A DNA stretch of 64,000 nt from Streptomyces venezuelae ATCC 10712 (GTDB lineage: Bacteria; Actinomycetota; Actinomycetes; Streptomycetales; Streptomycetaceae), in NCBI RefSeq assembly GCF_008639165.1, contig NZ_CP029197.1:558001-622000 (forward strand), in the 5' to 3' direction. The notes under the pieces were generated by a model. That model saw nothing but the letters and a program-made list of their open reading frames with translations, ran no database searches and was not told where the DNA came from. Each line of letters starts with the position of its first letter. Position 1 is the stretch's first letter. The position numbers and the translations under genes were made by a program. This document shows positions 55,361 to 64,000 of the stretch, one piece after another.

Positions 55361-56323
55361 ATGCCCTCACCCCTGGAGCAGCTCTCCGCCCGCGCCCTCG
55401 ACTGGCTGGGCGCGCACCTGGACTTCTTCGACCCGTTCTCGTCGAGCGGGCGGTCGGCCCCCCACGGGAAGGCGAAGGCCGCACTGGAGCTGGCGCTGCT
55501 CTGCCATCGCGCGGCGCGCCCGGACGCCGGCCCCGATCCGCTCGGCGGGGCGACGGCACTCGTCAGGAAGCTCTGGCAGGACCCGGACTTCCCCGGGCTG
55601 TTCGACGAGCTGCCCGCGTACGCCTCCACGTACGGGCTGATCTACGCCGCGCTCGCCCCCGACGGGATCGACGACACGCTGTGCCGGGACCGACTCGCCC
55701 TGCTGCCCCCCGAGTTCCTCGCGCCCGAGGGAAAGTCGCCGTACCAGCGCGTCGAGATCCGCTACTACGCGGAGAAAGCGGGCGTCCGCCACGGCATCGA
55801 GCCGTACGCCGCACTCGTCCCGCAGAGCCCGCTCGTCGCCTTCCGCGCGGCCGGCTCCGGAGCGGCGCACACCGAGGCGGGCTCGCGCGGCGGGGCACCG
55901 GGCCCGGACGACGGGGCGCCGCTCGCCACCCCGCGGGCGTACGCGCTCACCCACACCGCCTTCTACCTCGGCGACTTCGGCCGTACCGACCCCCGGCTCG
56001 ACGCGGACACCCTGGAGCGCGCCCGGGAGCTGGTCCGCGTGACCCTGCTGCACTGCGTCGAGCACGACCGGTGGGACCTGGCCGCCGAGCTCGTCCTCGC
56101 CCAGTTCATCCTCGGGACCGACCCGCTGAGCACCCCCTCGGGCGCGGCGGCCGTGGACTGCCTGCTGCGGGCCCAGCGGTCCGACGGGGCGATCCCGGGG
56201 CGGAGCGCCGAGCTCGAGGCCCCGCCGTCCGCGTCGGCCGGTGAGTTCTTCGGGAAGGCGTACCACACGACCCTGGTGACCGCCCTCATGGCCTCGATCG
56301 TCGCGTCGCCGAGGCCGTCATGA
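55361..56323 (+). CDS. Helical DUF6895-like protein 2 (function unknown)
   Basis: This 320-aa protein is the paralogue of the product of 53131-54102, sharing HTAFYLGDFGRTDP, LVLAQFILGTDPLSTPSGAA and the GAIPGRS and TTLVTAL blocks. It differs by an N-terminal acidic/aromatic segment (ALDWLGAHLDFFDPF) and a Gly/Ala insert near residue 165. It starts two bases after the radical SAM stop and overlaps the MFS start by ATGA. The two copies flanking one radical SAM gene suggest a heterodimer or two substrates, but nothing in the sequence assigns a reaction. Confidence 0.75.
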   Translation: MPSPLEQLSARALDWLGAHLDFFDPFSSSGRSAPHGKAKAALELALLCHRAARPDAGPDPLGGATALVRKLWQDPDFPGLFDELPAYASTYGLIYAALAPDGIDDTLCRDRLALLPPEFLAPEGKSPYQRVEIRYYAEKAGVRHGIEPYAALVPQSPLVAFRAAGSGAAHTEAGSRGGAPGPDDGAPLATPRAYALTHTAFYLGDFGRTDPRLDADTLERARELVRVTLLHCVEHDRWDLAAELVLAQFILGTDPLSTPSGAAAVDCLLRAQRSDGAIPGRSAELEAPPSASAGEFFGKAYHTTLVTALMASIVASPRPS

Positions 56324-57777
56324 CACGGACAGGGGCATCGCGTTTCACGCTGATCAACCGCGACTACACCCGGCTCTGGTTCGGCCAGGCCGTCTCGTCC
56401 GTCGGCGACGCCGTCTTCAGCACCACCCTGGTGCTCTGGGTGGCGACCGTGCTCGCGAAGGACGAGTCCTGGGCGCCGATGGCCGTCAGCGGCGTCCTGA
56501 TGGCCTCCAGCGCCGCCGTCCTGGTCATCGGCCCGCTTGCCGGGGTCTTCGTCGACCGCTGGGACAAGGTCGCGACGCTGCTCCGCACCGAAGTCGTCCG
56601 CGGCGCGCTCGTGGCACTGCTCACCGTCGTCTCCCTGCTGCCCACCGACGCCCTCCCGAAGGGGGTCTGGCTGGGCGTCGTGTACGTGACGGTGCTCCTC
56701 CTGCACGCGGCGGGCCAGTTCTTCTCCCCGGCGCGCTTCGCGATCCTCGCCGACCTGGTGAAGGGGGAGGCCGACCGCGCCCGGGCGGCCGGCATCGGCC
56801 AGGCGACCGGTGAGACGGCCTGGATCATCGGCCCGCCGCTCGCCGCGCCGCTGCTCTTCGCGGCGGGCCTGCAGTGGGCGCTGCTCTTCAACGCGCTCTC
56901 GTACGCGGTGTCGTACATCGCCATCCGGTCGATCGACCTGCGTCCGGCGCCCCCGAAGGCCGCCGCCGCGGGACGTTCCGACAAACAACAGGCGAGCCTG
57001 CGGCGCGAGTTCGTGGCCGGTGTGCGGTTCTTCGCCCGCAGCAGGTTCCTGGTCGCGCTGCTCCTGCTCGCCGTCATCGGGCAGTTCGGCATCGGCGCGC
57101 TGAGCACCCTCAACGTCTTCTTCACCACCGACAACCTCCACGCCGACGCCCATCTCTACGGCTACATCGGCATGGCCATGGGAGTGGGCGGCATCACCGG
57201 CGCGCTGTGCGGCGGGCGGGTCGTGCAGTGGCTCGGAGCGCGCCGCAGCACCTGGATCAGCCTCCTGGTGAGCGGTGTGCTGCTGGTCGCCTACTCACGT
57301 CAGACCGGCTTCCTGGGCGGTGTCGCCCTGCTCTTCGTCTTCACCGTCCCGCTGACCGTCCTCAACACCGCGATGGCGCCGCTGCTGCTCGCGGCGGCGC
57401 CGTCCGAGTTCCGGGGCCGGGTGATGGCCGTGTTCTACCCGGTGACGAAACTGGCGTCGATGCTCGCCGCCGTCCTGTCCGGCTGGCTGGCCGGTTCCGT
57501 GCTGACGGACGTGGCGGGCTCGGTCGCCGGCGTCCGGTTCGGACCCATCGACACGATCTTCGCCGCCTCCGGGGTGATCGTCGTGCTGGCCGGCGTCTTC
57601 GCCTGGCTCGCCCTGCCGGGCACCCGGCCCGACGAGGCGCCGGGCGACGAGGCACCGGGTGACGAGGCACCGGGTGACGAGGCGCCGGACGACGAGCCCG
57701 CCCGGACGACGGCGACGAAGGCCGCGGCTCCCGTTCCGCCGGTCCGCGACCGCGCCGAACCGCCCGCGACGGACTGA
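56320..57777 (+). CDS. MFS exporter of the RiPP-like operon
   Basis: This 485-aa transporter has about twelve membrane segments and the motifs of the MFS_3/antibiotic-efflux group (LWFGQAVSSVGDAVFSTTLVL, FFSPARFAILADLV, SEFRGRVMAVF). It is translationally coupled to the DUF protein upstream. The C-terminal cytoplasmic tail carries four near-identical DEAPG units encoded by 15-bp repeats, then a charged end. It likely exports the mature glycopeptide or gives self-resistance. Confidence 0.87.
   Translation: MTRTGASRFTLINRDYTRLWFGQAVSSVGDAVFSTTLVLWVATVLAKDESWAPMAVSGVLMASSAAVLVIGPLAGVFVDRWDKVATLLRTEVVRGALVALLTVVSLLPTDALPKGVWLGVVYVTVLLLHAAGQFFSPARFAILADLVKGEADRARAAGIGQATGETAWIIGPPLAAPLLFAAGLQWALLFNALSYAVSYIAIRSIDLRPAPPKAAAAGRSDKQQASLRREFVAGVRFFARSRFLVALLLLAVIGQFGIGALSTLNVFFTTDNLHADAHLYGYIGMAMGVGGITGALCGGRVVQWLGARRSTWISLLVSGVLLVAYSRQTGFLGGVALLFVFTVPLTVLNTAMAPLLLAAAPSEFRGRVMAVFYPVTKLASMLAAVLSGWLAGSVLTDVAGSVAGVRFGPIDTIFAASGVIVVLAGVFAWLALPGTRPDEAPGDEAPGDEAPGDEAPDDEPARTTATKAAAPVPPVRDRAEPPATD
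57631..57690. repeat. Four 15-bp repeats in the MFS tail
   Basis: Four consecutive units of the form GACGAGGCrCCGGGy encode DEAPG repeats at the C-terminal end of the exporter. All stay in frame; the last ends in GAC instead of GGY. Confidence 0.85.
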
Positions 57778-57840
57778 CGGGCCCCCACCGGCGCGTCAGC
57801 CGTCCCACCGTCCGCCCCACCACGAACGAGGGAGCCCCGA

Positions 57841-59985
57841 GTGACCACCGACGCCCGACCGACCCGGCGCCCGTACCCGCACGCGGAGCGGCAGGACGTC
57901 GTCCAGGAACTCCACGGGCTGCGCGTCCCCGACCCCTACCGCTGGCTCGAGGACGCCGAGGACGCCGCCACGCTCCGCTGGAGCGCCGAACAGCAGGAGC
58001 TCTACGCGTCGGAGCGCGCCTCGTGGGACGACCTGGAGCGGTGGCGGAGCGAGGTGGCGGCGCTCGGCGCCGTGGACCGCGTCTGGTCGCCCAAGGTCCG
58101 CGGCGACCGGGTCTTCTGGCTGCGGCAGGACGCCGGGCAGGAGCACCCGGTGCTCGTCGTCGCGGAGGCCGGGTCACCGGACTCCACACCGCGGGTGCTG
58201 CTCGACCCCAGTGTCCTCGACCCCTCGGGGCGGACCGTGCTCGACGCCTGGGAGCCGTCCGTGGAGGGCGGTCTGCTGGCCTGCCAGGTGTCACGGGACG
58301 GCACGGAGGACTCGCTGCTCCGGGTGATCGACGTGGCCACCGGGGAGACCGTCGACGGGCCGATCGACCGGGTGCGGAAGTCCTCGGTCGGCTGGCTGCC
58401 GGGCGGCGCGGCGTTCTACTACGTCCGGCACCTTGACCCCCGGCTGAACCCCGGCGAGGAGCGCTACCACCGGAGGGTGTGCCTGCACCGGGTGGGCACG
58501 GCGCCCGACGCGGACGCGGTGGTCTTCGGCGAGGGCCGGGACAAGACGCAGTTCTACAGCGTCTCCGTGACCGCGGACGGCCGCTGGCTCGGCGTCACGG
58601 CCACGCTCGGCACCGGGCGCGGCACCGACCTCCACCTCGCGGACCTGACCGCCGCGCCGCTCGACCGTCCGCTCCTGCGGCCGGTCCAGGAGGGCATGGA
58701 CGCCGCCACCCGGCTGCACGCGGTGCCGGGCACGGGACCGCAGGACCCGGTGTGGCTGCGGACCGACCGCGACGCGGCGCGCGGCCGCGTCGTCGCCTGC
58801 CGGCCGTCCGAGCTCCACCTGGGTCCCGCCGCCTGGCGCGAGGTGATCCCGGAGCGGCCCGGCGCGGTCCTGACCCATCTCGTCGTGCTGTCCGGCCCGG
58901 AGCTGAAGCACCCGCTCGGCCTGGCCGCCTGGACCCGGGACACGGTGGCCGAGCTGACCGTGCACGACCTGGTCGAGGGCCGGCAGGTGGCCACGGTGCC
59001 GCTGCCCGGCACCGGCGCGGTCGGCGACTTCTCGGCCGGCGCGCCCGGCGGTCACGAGGCCTGGTTCGCGTACACCGACTTCGTCACGCCGGTACGCGTG
59101 CTCCGCTTCGACGCGCGGACGCTCCGCGTGACGGGCTGGGAGCGCGACGCCCGGCAGGCGCCCGCCGTGGCCGGTGCCGTGACCCGCCAGGTCGCCTTCC
59201 CCTCGCGGGACGGCACGACGGTCCGCATGTTCGTGATCTCCCCCGCCGGACGCCCGGACGTGCCGCGACCCGCGCTGCTCACCGGATACGGCGGCTTCGG
59301 CCGCACGATGTCGCCGCGCTACCGGGCGCTGGTGCTCGCGTGGGTGAGGGCGGGCGGCGTGTTCGCCTGGGCGGGGCTGCGCGGCGGCGGCGAGGAGGGC
59401 GAGGCCTGGCACCGGGCCGGCAGCGGGCGGCACAAGCAGAACACCTTCGACGACTTCGCCGCCGCGGCCGACCGGCTGCTCGACGAGGGCTGGACCGAGC
59501 CCGGCCGGATCGCGATCATGGGCGGCTCCAACGGCGGCCTCCTCGTCGGCGCGGCCCTCACGCAGCGGCCCGCGGCCTACGCCGCCGTGGTGTGCATGTC
59601 CCCGCTCCTGGACATGGTGCGGTACGAACTGTCCGGCCTCGGGCCCAGCTGGACGCCCGAGTACGGCAGTGCGCAGGACCCGGCCGCGCTGCGGGTGCTG
59701 CTGGGCTACTCCCCGTACCACCGCGTCACACCGGGCACCGCGTACCCGGCGGTGCTCCTGACCGCCGCGGACGGCGACACCAGGACCGATCCGCTGCACG
59801 CCCGCAAGATGTGCGCCGCGCTCCAGCACGCCACGACCGGCCCGGGACCGATCCTGCTGCGCCTCGAACACGGCGTCGGCCACAGCGACCGGGCGGCCTC
59901 CCGCGCGGCGGCCCTGCAGGCCGAGTGCCTGACGTTCCTGGCCCAGCGGGTGGGCCTGCCCGCGCCGGAACGGCCGGGGACGTAG
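57841..59985 (+). CDS. Prolyl oligopeptidase-family serine peptidase (S9A)
   Basis: This 714-aa enzyme has the S9A layout: a short N-terminal segment (PYRWLED, typical of prolyl oligopeptidases), a seven-bladed propeller (~80-440) and a C-terminal alpha/beta hydrolase with GGSNGGLL (Ser563), DGDTRTD and HGVGHSD supplying the triad. No signal peptide is seen. POP enzymes cut small peptides after proline; FlaP-type POPs are known leader peptidases of class III lanthipeptides. The 39-aa peptide has prolines only at positions 2, 7 and 9, so a POP could trim its leader but not release the core directly. Start GTG 57841 follows ACGAGGGAG. Confidence 0.9.
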   Translation: MTTDARPTRRPYPHAERQDVVQELHGLRVPDPYRWLEDAEDAATLRWSAEQQELYASERASWDDLERWRSEVAALGAVDRVWSPKVRGDRVFWLRQDAGQEHPVLVVAEAGSPDSTPRVLLDPSVLDPSGRTVLDAWEPSVEGGLLACQVSRDGTEDSLLRVIDVATGETVDGPIDRVRKSSVGWLPGGAAFYYVRHLDPRLNPGEERYHRRVCLHRVGTAPDADAVVFGEGRDKTQFYSVSVTADGRWLGVTATLGTGRGTDLHLADLTAAPLDRPLLRPVQEGMDAATRLHAVPGTGPQDPVWLRTDRDAARGRVVACRPSELHLGPAAWREVIPERPGAVLTHLVVLSGPELKHPLGLAAWTRDTVAELTVHDLVEGRQVATVPLPGTGAVGDFSAGAPGGHEAWFAYTDFVTPVRVLRFDARTLRVTGWERDARQAPAVAGAVTRQVAFPSRDGTTVRMFVISPAGRPDVPRPALLTGYGGFGRTMSPRYRALVLAWVRAGGVFAWAGLRGGGEEGEAWHRAGSGRHKQNTFDDFAAAADRLLDEGWTEPGRIAIMGGSNGGLLVGAALTQRPAAYAAVVCMSPLLDMVRYELSGLGPSWTPEYGSAQDPAALRVLLGYSPYHRVTPGTAYPAVLLTAADGDTRTDPLHARKMCAALQHATTGPGPILLRLEHGVGHSDRAASRAAALQAECLTFLAQRVGLPAPERPGT

Positions 59986-60009
59986 ACCGGAAGGGGCGCG
60001 GGGCGGGGC

Positions 60010-60028
60010 GGGCCCGGAGGCCGGGCCC
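60010..60028. terminator. Hairpin between the peptidase and SARP 2
   Basis: GGGCCCGG and CCGGGCCC form a perfect 8-bp stem with loop AGG between two convergent genes. Confidence 0.65.
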
Positions 60029-60045
60029 GGCCGCCTCCCGGGCGG

Positions 60046-61929
60046 TCAGTGGGCGGTCAGGAGCGGTGCTCCGTGGCCCGTGCCGCGTGCGTACAGACGT
60101 ATCAGGTGGGGCATCTCGTACTGCGCCGCGTGCGCGGTGACCTCGCCGCCGGGGGAGGTCACCATTCCGGCGTCGATGAGCGCCTCCACCACCCGCACCG
60201 CCTGCCGCTCGTCGCATCCGAGGGCCTCCGCCGCCTCGCTCAGGCCGAACGGGCCGTCCCCCGTACCGGCGGCCAGCCGGCCCGCGTTCCGTCCGCATTC
60301 CTCCGGCAGCGCCTCCCAGCCCCGGGCCAGCCGTCTGCGCACGGACACGTCGCCGGAGGTCAGTTCGTCCAGGGCCCCGGCGGGGTCGGTCAGCCGGTCC
60401 GCGAACTCCCGCAGGGGTACGTGGCGCAGCACCGCGAGCCGCATCCCGCTCACCCTGACCGCCAGCGGCGAGCCCCCGCAGGCGCGGACGATCCGCAGCG
60501 CGGCATCCCGGTCGGCCCGCACCCGACGCTGGCCGACGAGTCCGGCGAGCAGCTGCACGGCCTCCGCGGTGCCGAGCGGTGGTACGGAGACCCGGTGCAC
60601 GGGGGCGAGGCCGCCCAACTGGCCGCGTGCGGTCAGCAGGACCCTGCCCCGCCCGCCGCAGGGCAGCAGCGGCCGTACCGCGCGCTCCTCCGGCACGTCG
60701 TCCAGGATCACCAGCACCCGGTGCTCCGCCAGCCACTCCCGCCACGCCTCGGGGCCCGAAAGTCCCGTCTGCCCGGTGCGTGCGCCGATCTCGGCGAGGA
60801 CGGCGGACGGCGGACGGGTGCCGCCGTCGGAGTCCCGCAGGGAGACCCGCAGCCGGCCCTCGGTGAAGCGGTTGCCGAGCAGATGGGCGGCGCGTACCGC
60901 GAGGGCCGTCTTCCCCGCTCCGGCCGGCCCGGACAGCAGCACGACGCTCCCCGGCACGCTCTCGTCCTCCAACAGGTCCAGGACGTCGGCCAGTTCGTCC
61001 CCGTGTCCGGTGAAGTCGGCGAGGTCCGGCGGGAGTCCGGTGGCCACCGCCGGGGCGGCGGGCCCGGGGGCCGCCGGGCCACGGCTCGCACCGGTCCCGG
61101 CCGTGGACGCGGCCCGGGCGGTCCGGGTCGCCGCGGGGGCCGGGGCCGTCCCGGCCTCACCCGCGAGGATCTCCCGGTACCTGGCGGCCATGGCGCCGCT
61201 CGGTTCCAGGCCCAGTTCCCTGGCGAGGAGCTGCCGGTAGTCGTCGTACACGGCGAGCGCCTCCGGCTGCCGTCCGGCCCCGCTCAGCGCCCGCATCCAG
61301 GCGCACCGGAGCCGCTCGCGCAGCGGGTGCCGCTCGACGAGGTCGCGCAGCCCCTCGGCGACGGCCGGCGCGCCGCCCAGTTCGAGTTCCGCCTCCGCCC
61401 AGCTCTCGTACGCGGCCAGGCGGCGCAGTTGCAGCCGCTCGGCCTCCTCGGCGAGCGCGGGCGACTGCCGCAGGTCGTCGCCGAGCGGCGCGCCCTGCCA
61501 GAGGTCGAGGGCCTGCCGCAGCAGCGGTGCGGCCGAGCGGGGGTCCTGCCCTTCGGCGGCGCGTACCAGGGCGCGGAACGTCAGCAGGTCGAGCTCGTCC
61601 TCCGCGACGCGCAGCACGTATCCGCCGCCGGTGTGTCGCAGCCGGGGCCGTTCCAGGTCGTCGTCGGCGAGCAGCGCGCGCAGGGCGCTGACGTACACCT
61701 GGATGTTCTTGCGGGCGGTGCGCGGAGGCTCCTCGGGCCAGATCGCCTCGGTCAGGGCGTCCACGGAGACGGGTGAGTTGGCGGAGCCGAGCAGGGTGGC
61801 GAGCACCACGCGCTGCTTCAACGGGCCGAGGGGCAGGGCCCGTTCGTCCCGGTGGACCGCCAGCGGACCGAGGAGGGAGAACCGGAGCGCACCGGGTGAC
61901 GCTACGGGCTGCGCGGACGGACGCGGCAT
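60046..61929 (-). CDS. SARP-family regulator 2 with NB-ARC ATPase
   Basis: This 627-aa AfsR-like regulator has an OmpR-type winged helix (residues ~20-105, FSLLGPLAVHRDERALPLG), a BTAD domain (~110-260) and an NB-ARC-type ATPase (Walker A GPAGAGKTALAV, VILDDVP as Walker B) with a C-terminal helical arm. It has no TPR tail, so it is shorter than AfsR. ATG 61929 follows CGGAGG. It is convergent with the peptide operon and is a good candidate to activate the shared element at 51.4-51.6 kb; this is inferred from position. Confidence 0.9.
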   Translation of the reverse strand: MPRPSAQPVASPGALRFSLLGPLAVHRDERALPLGPLKQRVVLATLLGSANSPVSVDALTEAIWPEEPPRTARKNIQVYVSALRALLADDDLERPRLRHTGGGYVLRVAEDELDLLTFRALVRAAEGQDPRSAAPLLRQALDLWQGAPLGDDLRQSPALAEEAERLQLRRLAAYESWAEAELELGGAPAVAEGLRDLVERHPLRERLRCAWMRALSGAGRQPEALAVYDDYRQLLARELGLEPSGAMAARYREILAGEAGTAPAPAATRTARAASTAGTGASRGPAAPGPAAPAVATGLPPDLADFTGHGDELADVLDLLEDESVPGSVVLLSGPAGAGKTALAVRAAHLLGNRFTEGRLRVSLRDSDGGTRPPSAVLAEIGARTGQTGLSGPEAWREWLAEHRVLVILDDVPEERAVRPLLPCGGRGRVLLTARGQLGGLAPVHRVSVPPLGTAEAVQLLAGLVGQRRVRADRDAALRIVRACGGSPLAVRVSGMRLAVLRHVPLREFADRLTDPAGALDELTSGDVSVRRRLARGWEALPEECGRNAGRLAAGTGDGPFGLSEAAEALGCDERQAVRVVEALIDAGMVTSPGGEVTAHAAQYEMPHLIRLYARGTGHGAPLLTAH

Positions 61930-61990
61930 CGAGCAAACCTCCGTATGGCGACGGGAGTCGGTCGGTCCGTTCCATGATCCGCCGCGGTGG

Positions 61991-62012
61991 TCCGGCACAC
62001 ATCGGTGCCGGA
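61991..62012. promoter_or_regulatory. Inverted repeat upstream of SARP 2
   Basis: TCCGGCAC and GTGCCGGA form an 8-bp perfect inverted repeat around ACATCG, about 60 bp upstream of the SARP 2 start. It could be an operator or an extra terminator of the gene to the right. Confidence 0.35.
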
Positions 62013-62042
62013 CCCGCACAGTCGCGCCGCCGCCGGCCGCGT

Positions 62043-62064
62043 CCTGGGGGTCGGGACCCCCAGG
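62043..62064 (-). terminator. Terminator after the LAL regulator
   Basis: CCTGGGGGTC-GG-GACCCCCAGG is a perfect 10-bp stem, 74 bp past the stop of the leftward LuxR-type gene and upstream of SARP 2. Confidence 0.6.
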
Positions 62065-62137
62065 GAAACGGGAGCGGCCCCCATGCCGGGGCCGGCGGAC
62101 CCCCAGACATCGCGCCGGAGGGTTCCGGGCCGGCCCG

Positions 62138-64000
62138 TCAGGTGGCCGCGGCCCGGGCGGCGGCCGGCGGCGCGCCCCGCGCCTCCTCCGCGCGCTCTGC
62201 CGACAGGGCGCACAGCGCCGCCCGGTCCACGCAGCCCGTCTTGGTCATCAGGCTCGCCATGTGCTTCTCGACCGTGCGGGGCGAGATGCAGAGGCGCTGG
62301 GCGATCTGCTGGTTCCCGGGCCGTTCCATGAGCAGGACGAACACCTCGTACTCGCGCGGTGTGACGCCCGCGGTGCGCAGCTCGGCGGGGATGCGCTCCC
62401 GGCCGCCGCGGCGCTGCGGGACGCTGACCCCGGCCTGCCGGAGCACGGCCCGGCAGGCTCCGGCCACGGGCTGGACGCCCGCCTCGTGGAAGTACTCCTC
62501 CGCCGTACGCAGCCAGGCGACGGGGTCGCCCCAGGAGTCGGCGAGCGCCGCCTCGGCGGTCAGCCGCAGGGCGAGGTGCCATGCCTGCGGGAACACCGTC
62601 GCCGCCCGGCCGGCTTCTTCCACGGCGCGGCGCGCGCCTTCCGCGTCGCCGTCGCGGCCGCGCAGCACCGCGTCCGCCATGCCGAGGAACATGCGGTTCC
62701 AGGCCAGTTGGCCGCCCGGTGAGGCGAGCGCCTCCTCGTACGCCGCCCGGCCGCCGTCGCCCGGACCGGCGGCGTCGCCCTGCCCCTTGCCGTCCCCGCC
62801 CTCGAGAATGCGTAAAAGCGGGCGGAGCCCGTACCGGCCGCTGAGGTAGAAGAAGCTGGGGTGTTCGCGTTCCCAGGCGAGGGCGGCGTCGAGTTCGGCC
62901 GTGGCCCGCTGCCGGTCCTCGGCCATCAGTGCGCCCATGGCCTGGCACAGGCCGCGCTGGAGGGGGACGAGCATGGATTCCTCGCCGCCCGCCCGGCGGA
63001 ACCGGCCGAGGGCGCGCTCCTGCTCGCGGGCGCGCCCCTGGTGCGCGGCGAGGGTGGCGTCGACGAGCAGCAGGTAGCGGTGGGCGGACAGGTTCTGGAG
63101 GCGGGCGCTGGCCTCCACGGACCGCTCGACGATCTCCCGGGCCCGGTCCCAGCGGCCGCCCAGCACGCTCTGCATGGCGAGCAGTCCGTCGACGGTCTGG
63201 AGCACGGCAAGCGAGCCGAGTTCATGGGCCGCCGCGCGGGCGGTCTCCAGCTGGGTCGCCTCGCCGGTCCGCATGAACGCGTTGGTTCCGAGCCGGACGA
63301 GCGCCTCGGCCCGGGACACGGCGAGCCGGTGCTTCTCGGCGACCTCCAGCATCCGTACGAGGCAGGCGTCGGCCTCGTCGAAGCCGCGCTGGCGGGAGAG
63401 CAGGGCGAGCAGCTGCCAGGCCTGACAGGCCACGACGGGGCGGCCGCGCTGCTCCGCGGTGAGCGCGGCATGCCTGGCGGAACGTTCCGCCTCCTTCAGT
63501 CGCTCGCGTCCGGCCAGCCGTCCGGGACCGCCCCGGTCCTCCTGCTCCGGCAGCAGCGCGAGGTGCCCCTCGACCACCACCAGCGCCGCCTCCTGCTCCG
63601 GACGCGGCGAGGAGCCGAGCAGCCCCCGCGCCGCCCTGATCCGGCGGCGCGCCTCCTCCTGCTGCTCCGCCATCGTCGCGACCCACGCGACCTGGGTGTG
63701 CGCCTGGGCCCGCTCCTCCGCCGCGCGCGACCCGGCGAGCACCGGCGGGAGGTCGTCGAGAAGCACCGACGCGGCGGTCAGCCGACCGGACTCGGCCTGG
63801 GCGATGGCGAGTTGTACGGTCACGTCGTCCCGCTCGCCGTCGGCCGCGAGCCCTCGGGCGCGCTCCAGGAGCACGGCGGCCGAGCCCGACGCACCGGCGT
63901 CCAGCATCTGCCGTCCGACCTGGGCGAACTGCCGGGACGCCGCCACCTTGTCGCCCGCCGCGAGCCGCAGGGTCGCGACCAACTGGCTCTGCTCCCCCGA
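62138..64000 (-). CDS. Large LuxR-family (LAL) regulator, N-terminal part outside window
   Basis: About 620 C-terminal residues are visible and the frame remains open at the window edge. They consist of TPR-like helices and a C-terminal LuxR helix-turn-helix (VTPREYEVFVLLMERPGNQQ, then ISPRTVEKHMASLMTKTGC). This matches LAL regulators, whose N-terminal ATPase would lie to the right. The codon at 62813-62815 (in RPLLRIL) is TTA, so bldA tRNA is needed. It may regulate the RiPP-like operons or a cluster beyond the window. Confidence 0.88.
   Translation of the reverse strand, partial: SGEQSQLVATLRLAAGDKVAASRQFAQVGRQMLDAGASGSAAVLLERARGLAADGERDDVTVQLAIAQAESGRLTAASVLLDDLPPVLAGSRAAEERAQAHTQVAWVATMAEQQEEARRRIRAARGLLGSSPRPEQEAALVVVEGHLALLPEQEDRGGPGRLAGRERLKEAERSARHAALTAEQRGRPVVACQAWQLLALLSRQRGFDEADACLVRMLEVAEKHRLAVSRAEALVRLGTNAFMRTGEATQLETARAAAHELGSLAVLQTVDGLLAMQSVLGGRWDRAREIVERSVEASARLQNLSAHRYLLLVDATLAAHQGRAREQERALGRFRRAGGEESMLVPLQRGLCQAMGALMAEDRQRATAELDAALAWEREHPSFFYLSGRYGLRPLLRILEGGDGKGQGDAAGPGDGGRAAYEEALASPGGQLAWNRMFLGMADAVLRGRDGDAEGARRAVEEAGRAATVFPQAWHLALRLTAEAALADSWGDPVAWLRTAEEYFHEAGVQPVAGACRAVLRQAGVSVPQRRGGRERIPAELRTAGVTPREYEVFVLLMERPGNQQIAQRLCISPRTVEKHMASLMTKTGCVDRAALCALSAERAEEARGAPPAAARAAAT

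Overview
This is a high-GC actinomycete chromosome segment, almost certainly Streptomyces: GC-biased third codon positions, GTG starts, NRPS and SARP/LAL regulators, rare TTA leucine codons and tightly overlapping operons. There are no transposases, integrases or CRISPR arrays. The left third matches, as I remember it, the published watasemycin/thiazostatin locus of Streptomyces venezuelae, so the window probably comes from that species or a close relative.

Region 1 (1-25.5 kb) is a 2-hydroxyphenylthiazoline (enantio-pyochelin/thiazostatin/watasemycin type) cluster. A salicylate synthase makes salicylate. A salicyl-AMP ligase loads it on the aryl carrier protein of a PchE-like NRPS (ArCP-Cy-A-degenerate MT/E-T). 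A PchF-like NRPS (docking-Cy-A-MT-T-TE) adds a second, methylated cysteine. A PchK-type reductase, present twice, reduces the thiazoline. A cobalamin-type radical SAM methylase C-methylates the product. A type II thioesterase edits, and a YbtP/YbtQ-like ABC pair moves the metallophore. A SARP (cut by the window start) and two sister TetR regulators control it. Two related palindromes lie before the first TetR gene and before the ABC/NRPS operon.

Region 2 (25.7-49 kb) is mostly ordinary chromosome: tRNA-Leu(GAG), a small hydrophobic protein, a SulP permease, an acyl-CoA dehydrogenase-like enzyme with a PadR regulator and its perfect operator, an AFG1/ZapE-type ATPase, a GH15 glycosidase, a class C beta-lactamase-like esterase, an MHS-family symporter, a GCS2-type ligase, two DUF4139 proteins and catalase-peroxidase KatG without an adjacent furA. 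An 8-bp tandem repeat sits before katG.

Region 3 (44.5-60 kb) is the most interesting. Two back-to-back operons diverge from a 292-bp control region and look like RiPP (ribosomally made, modified peptide) biosynthesis. The leftward operon encodes radical SAM enzyme 1, a haem-oxygenase-like iron protein and a 92-aa acidic peptide of the kind annotated 'aroma-sacti cluster', then closely spaced genes for a cyclase/AAA-ATPase regulator, an intracellular subtilase and a GAF protein. The rightward operon encodes a 39-aa precursor-like peptide with one cysteine, a glycosyltransferase, two paralogous helical proteins flanking radical SAM/SPASM-like enzyme 2, an MFS exporter and a prolyl oligopeptidase. 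Both operons carry the same element (CCAGGCGTTC-N4-ACCG) in the same orientation 66-77 bp before their first start codon, so they are probably co-regulated and may form one system.

The right end holds a second SARP and a large LuxR-type (LAL) regulator cut by the window edge. TTA codons occur in the first NRPS, the MHS symporter and the LAL regulator, pointing to bldA control.
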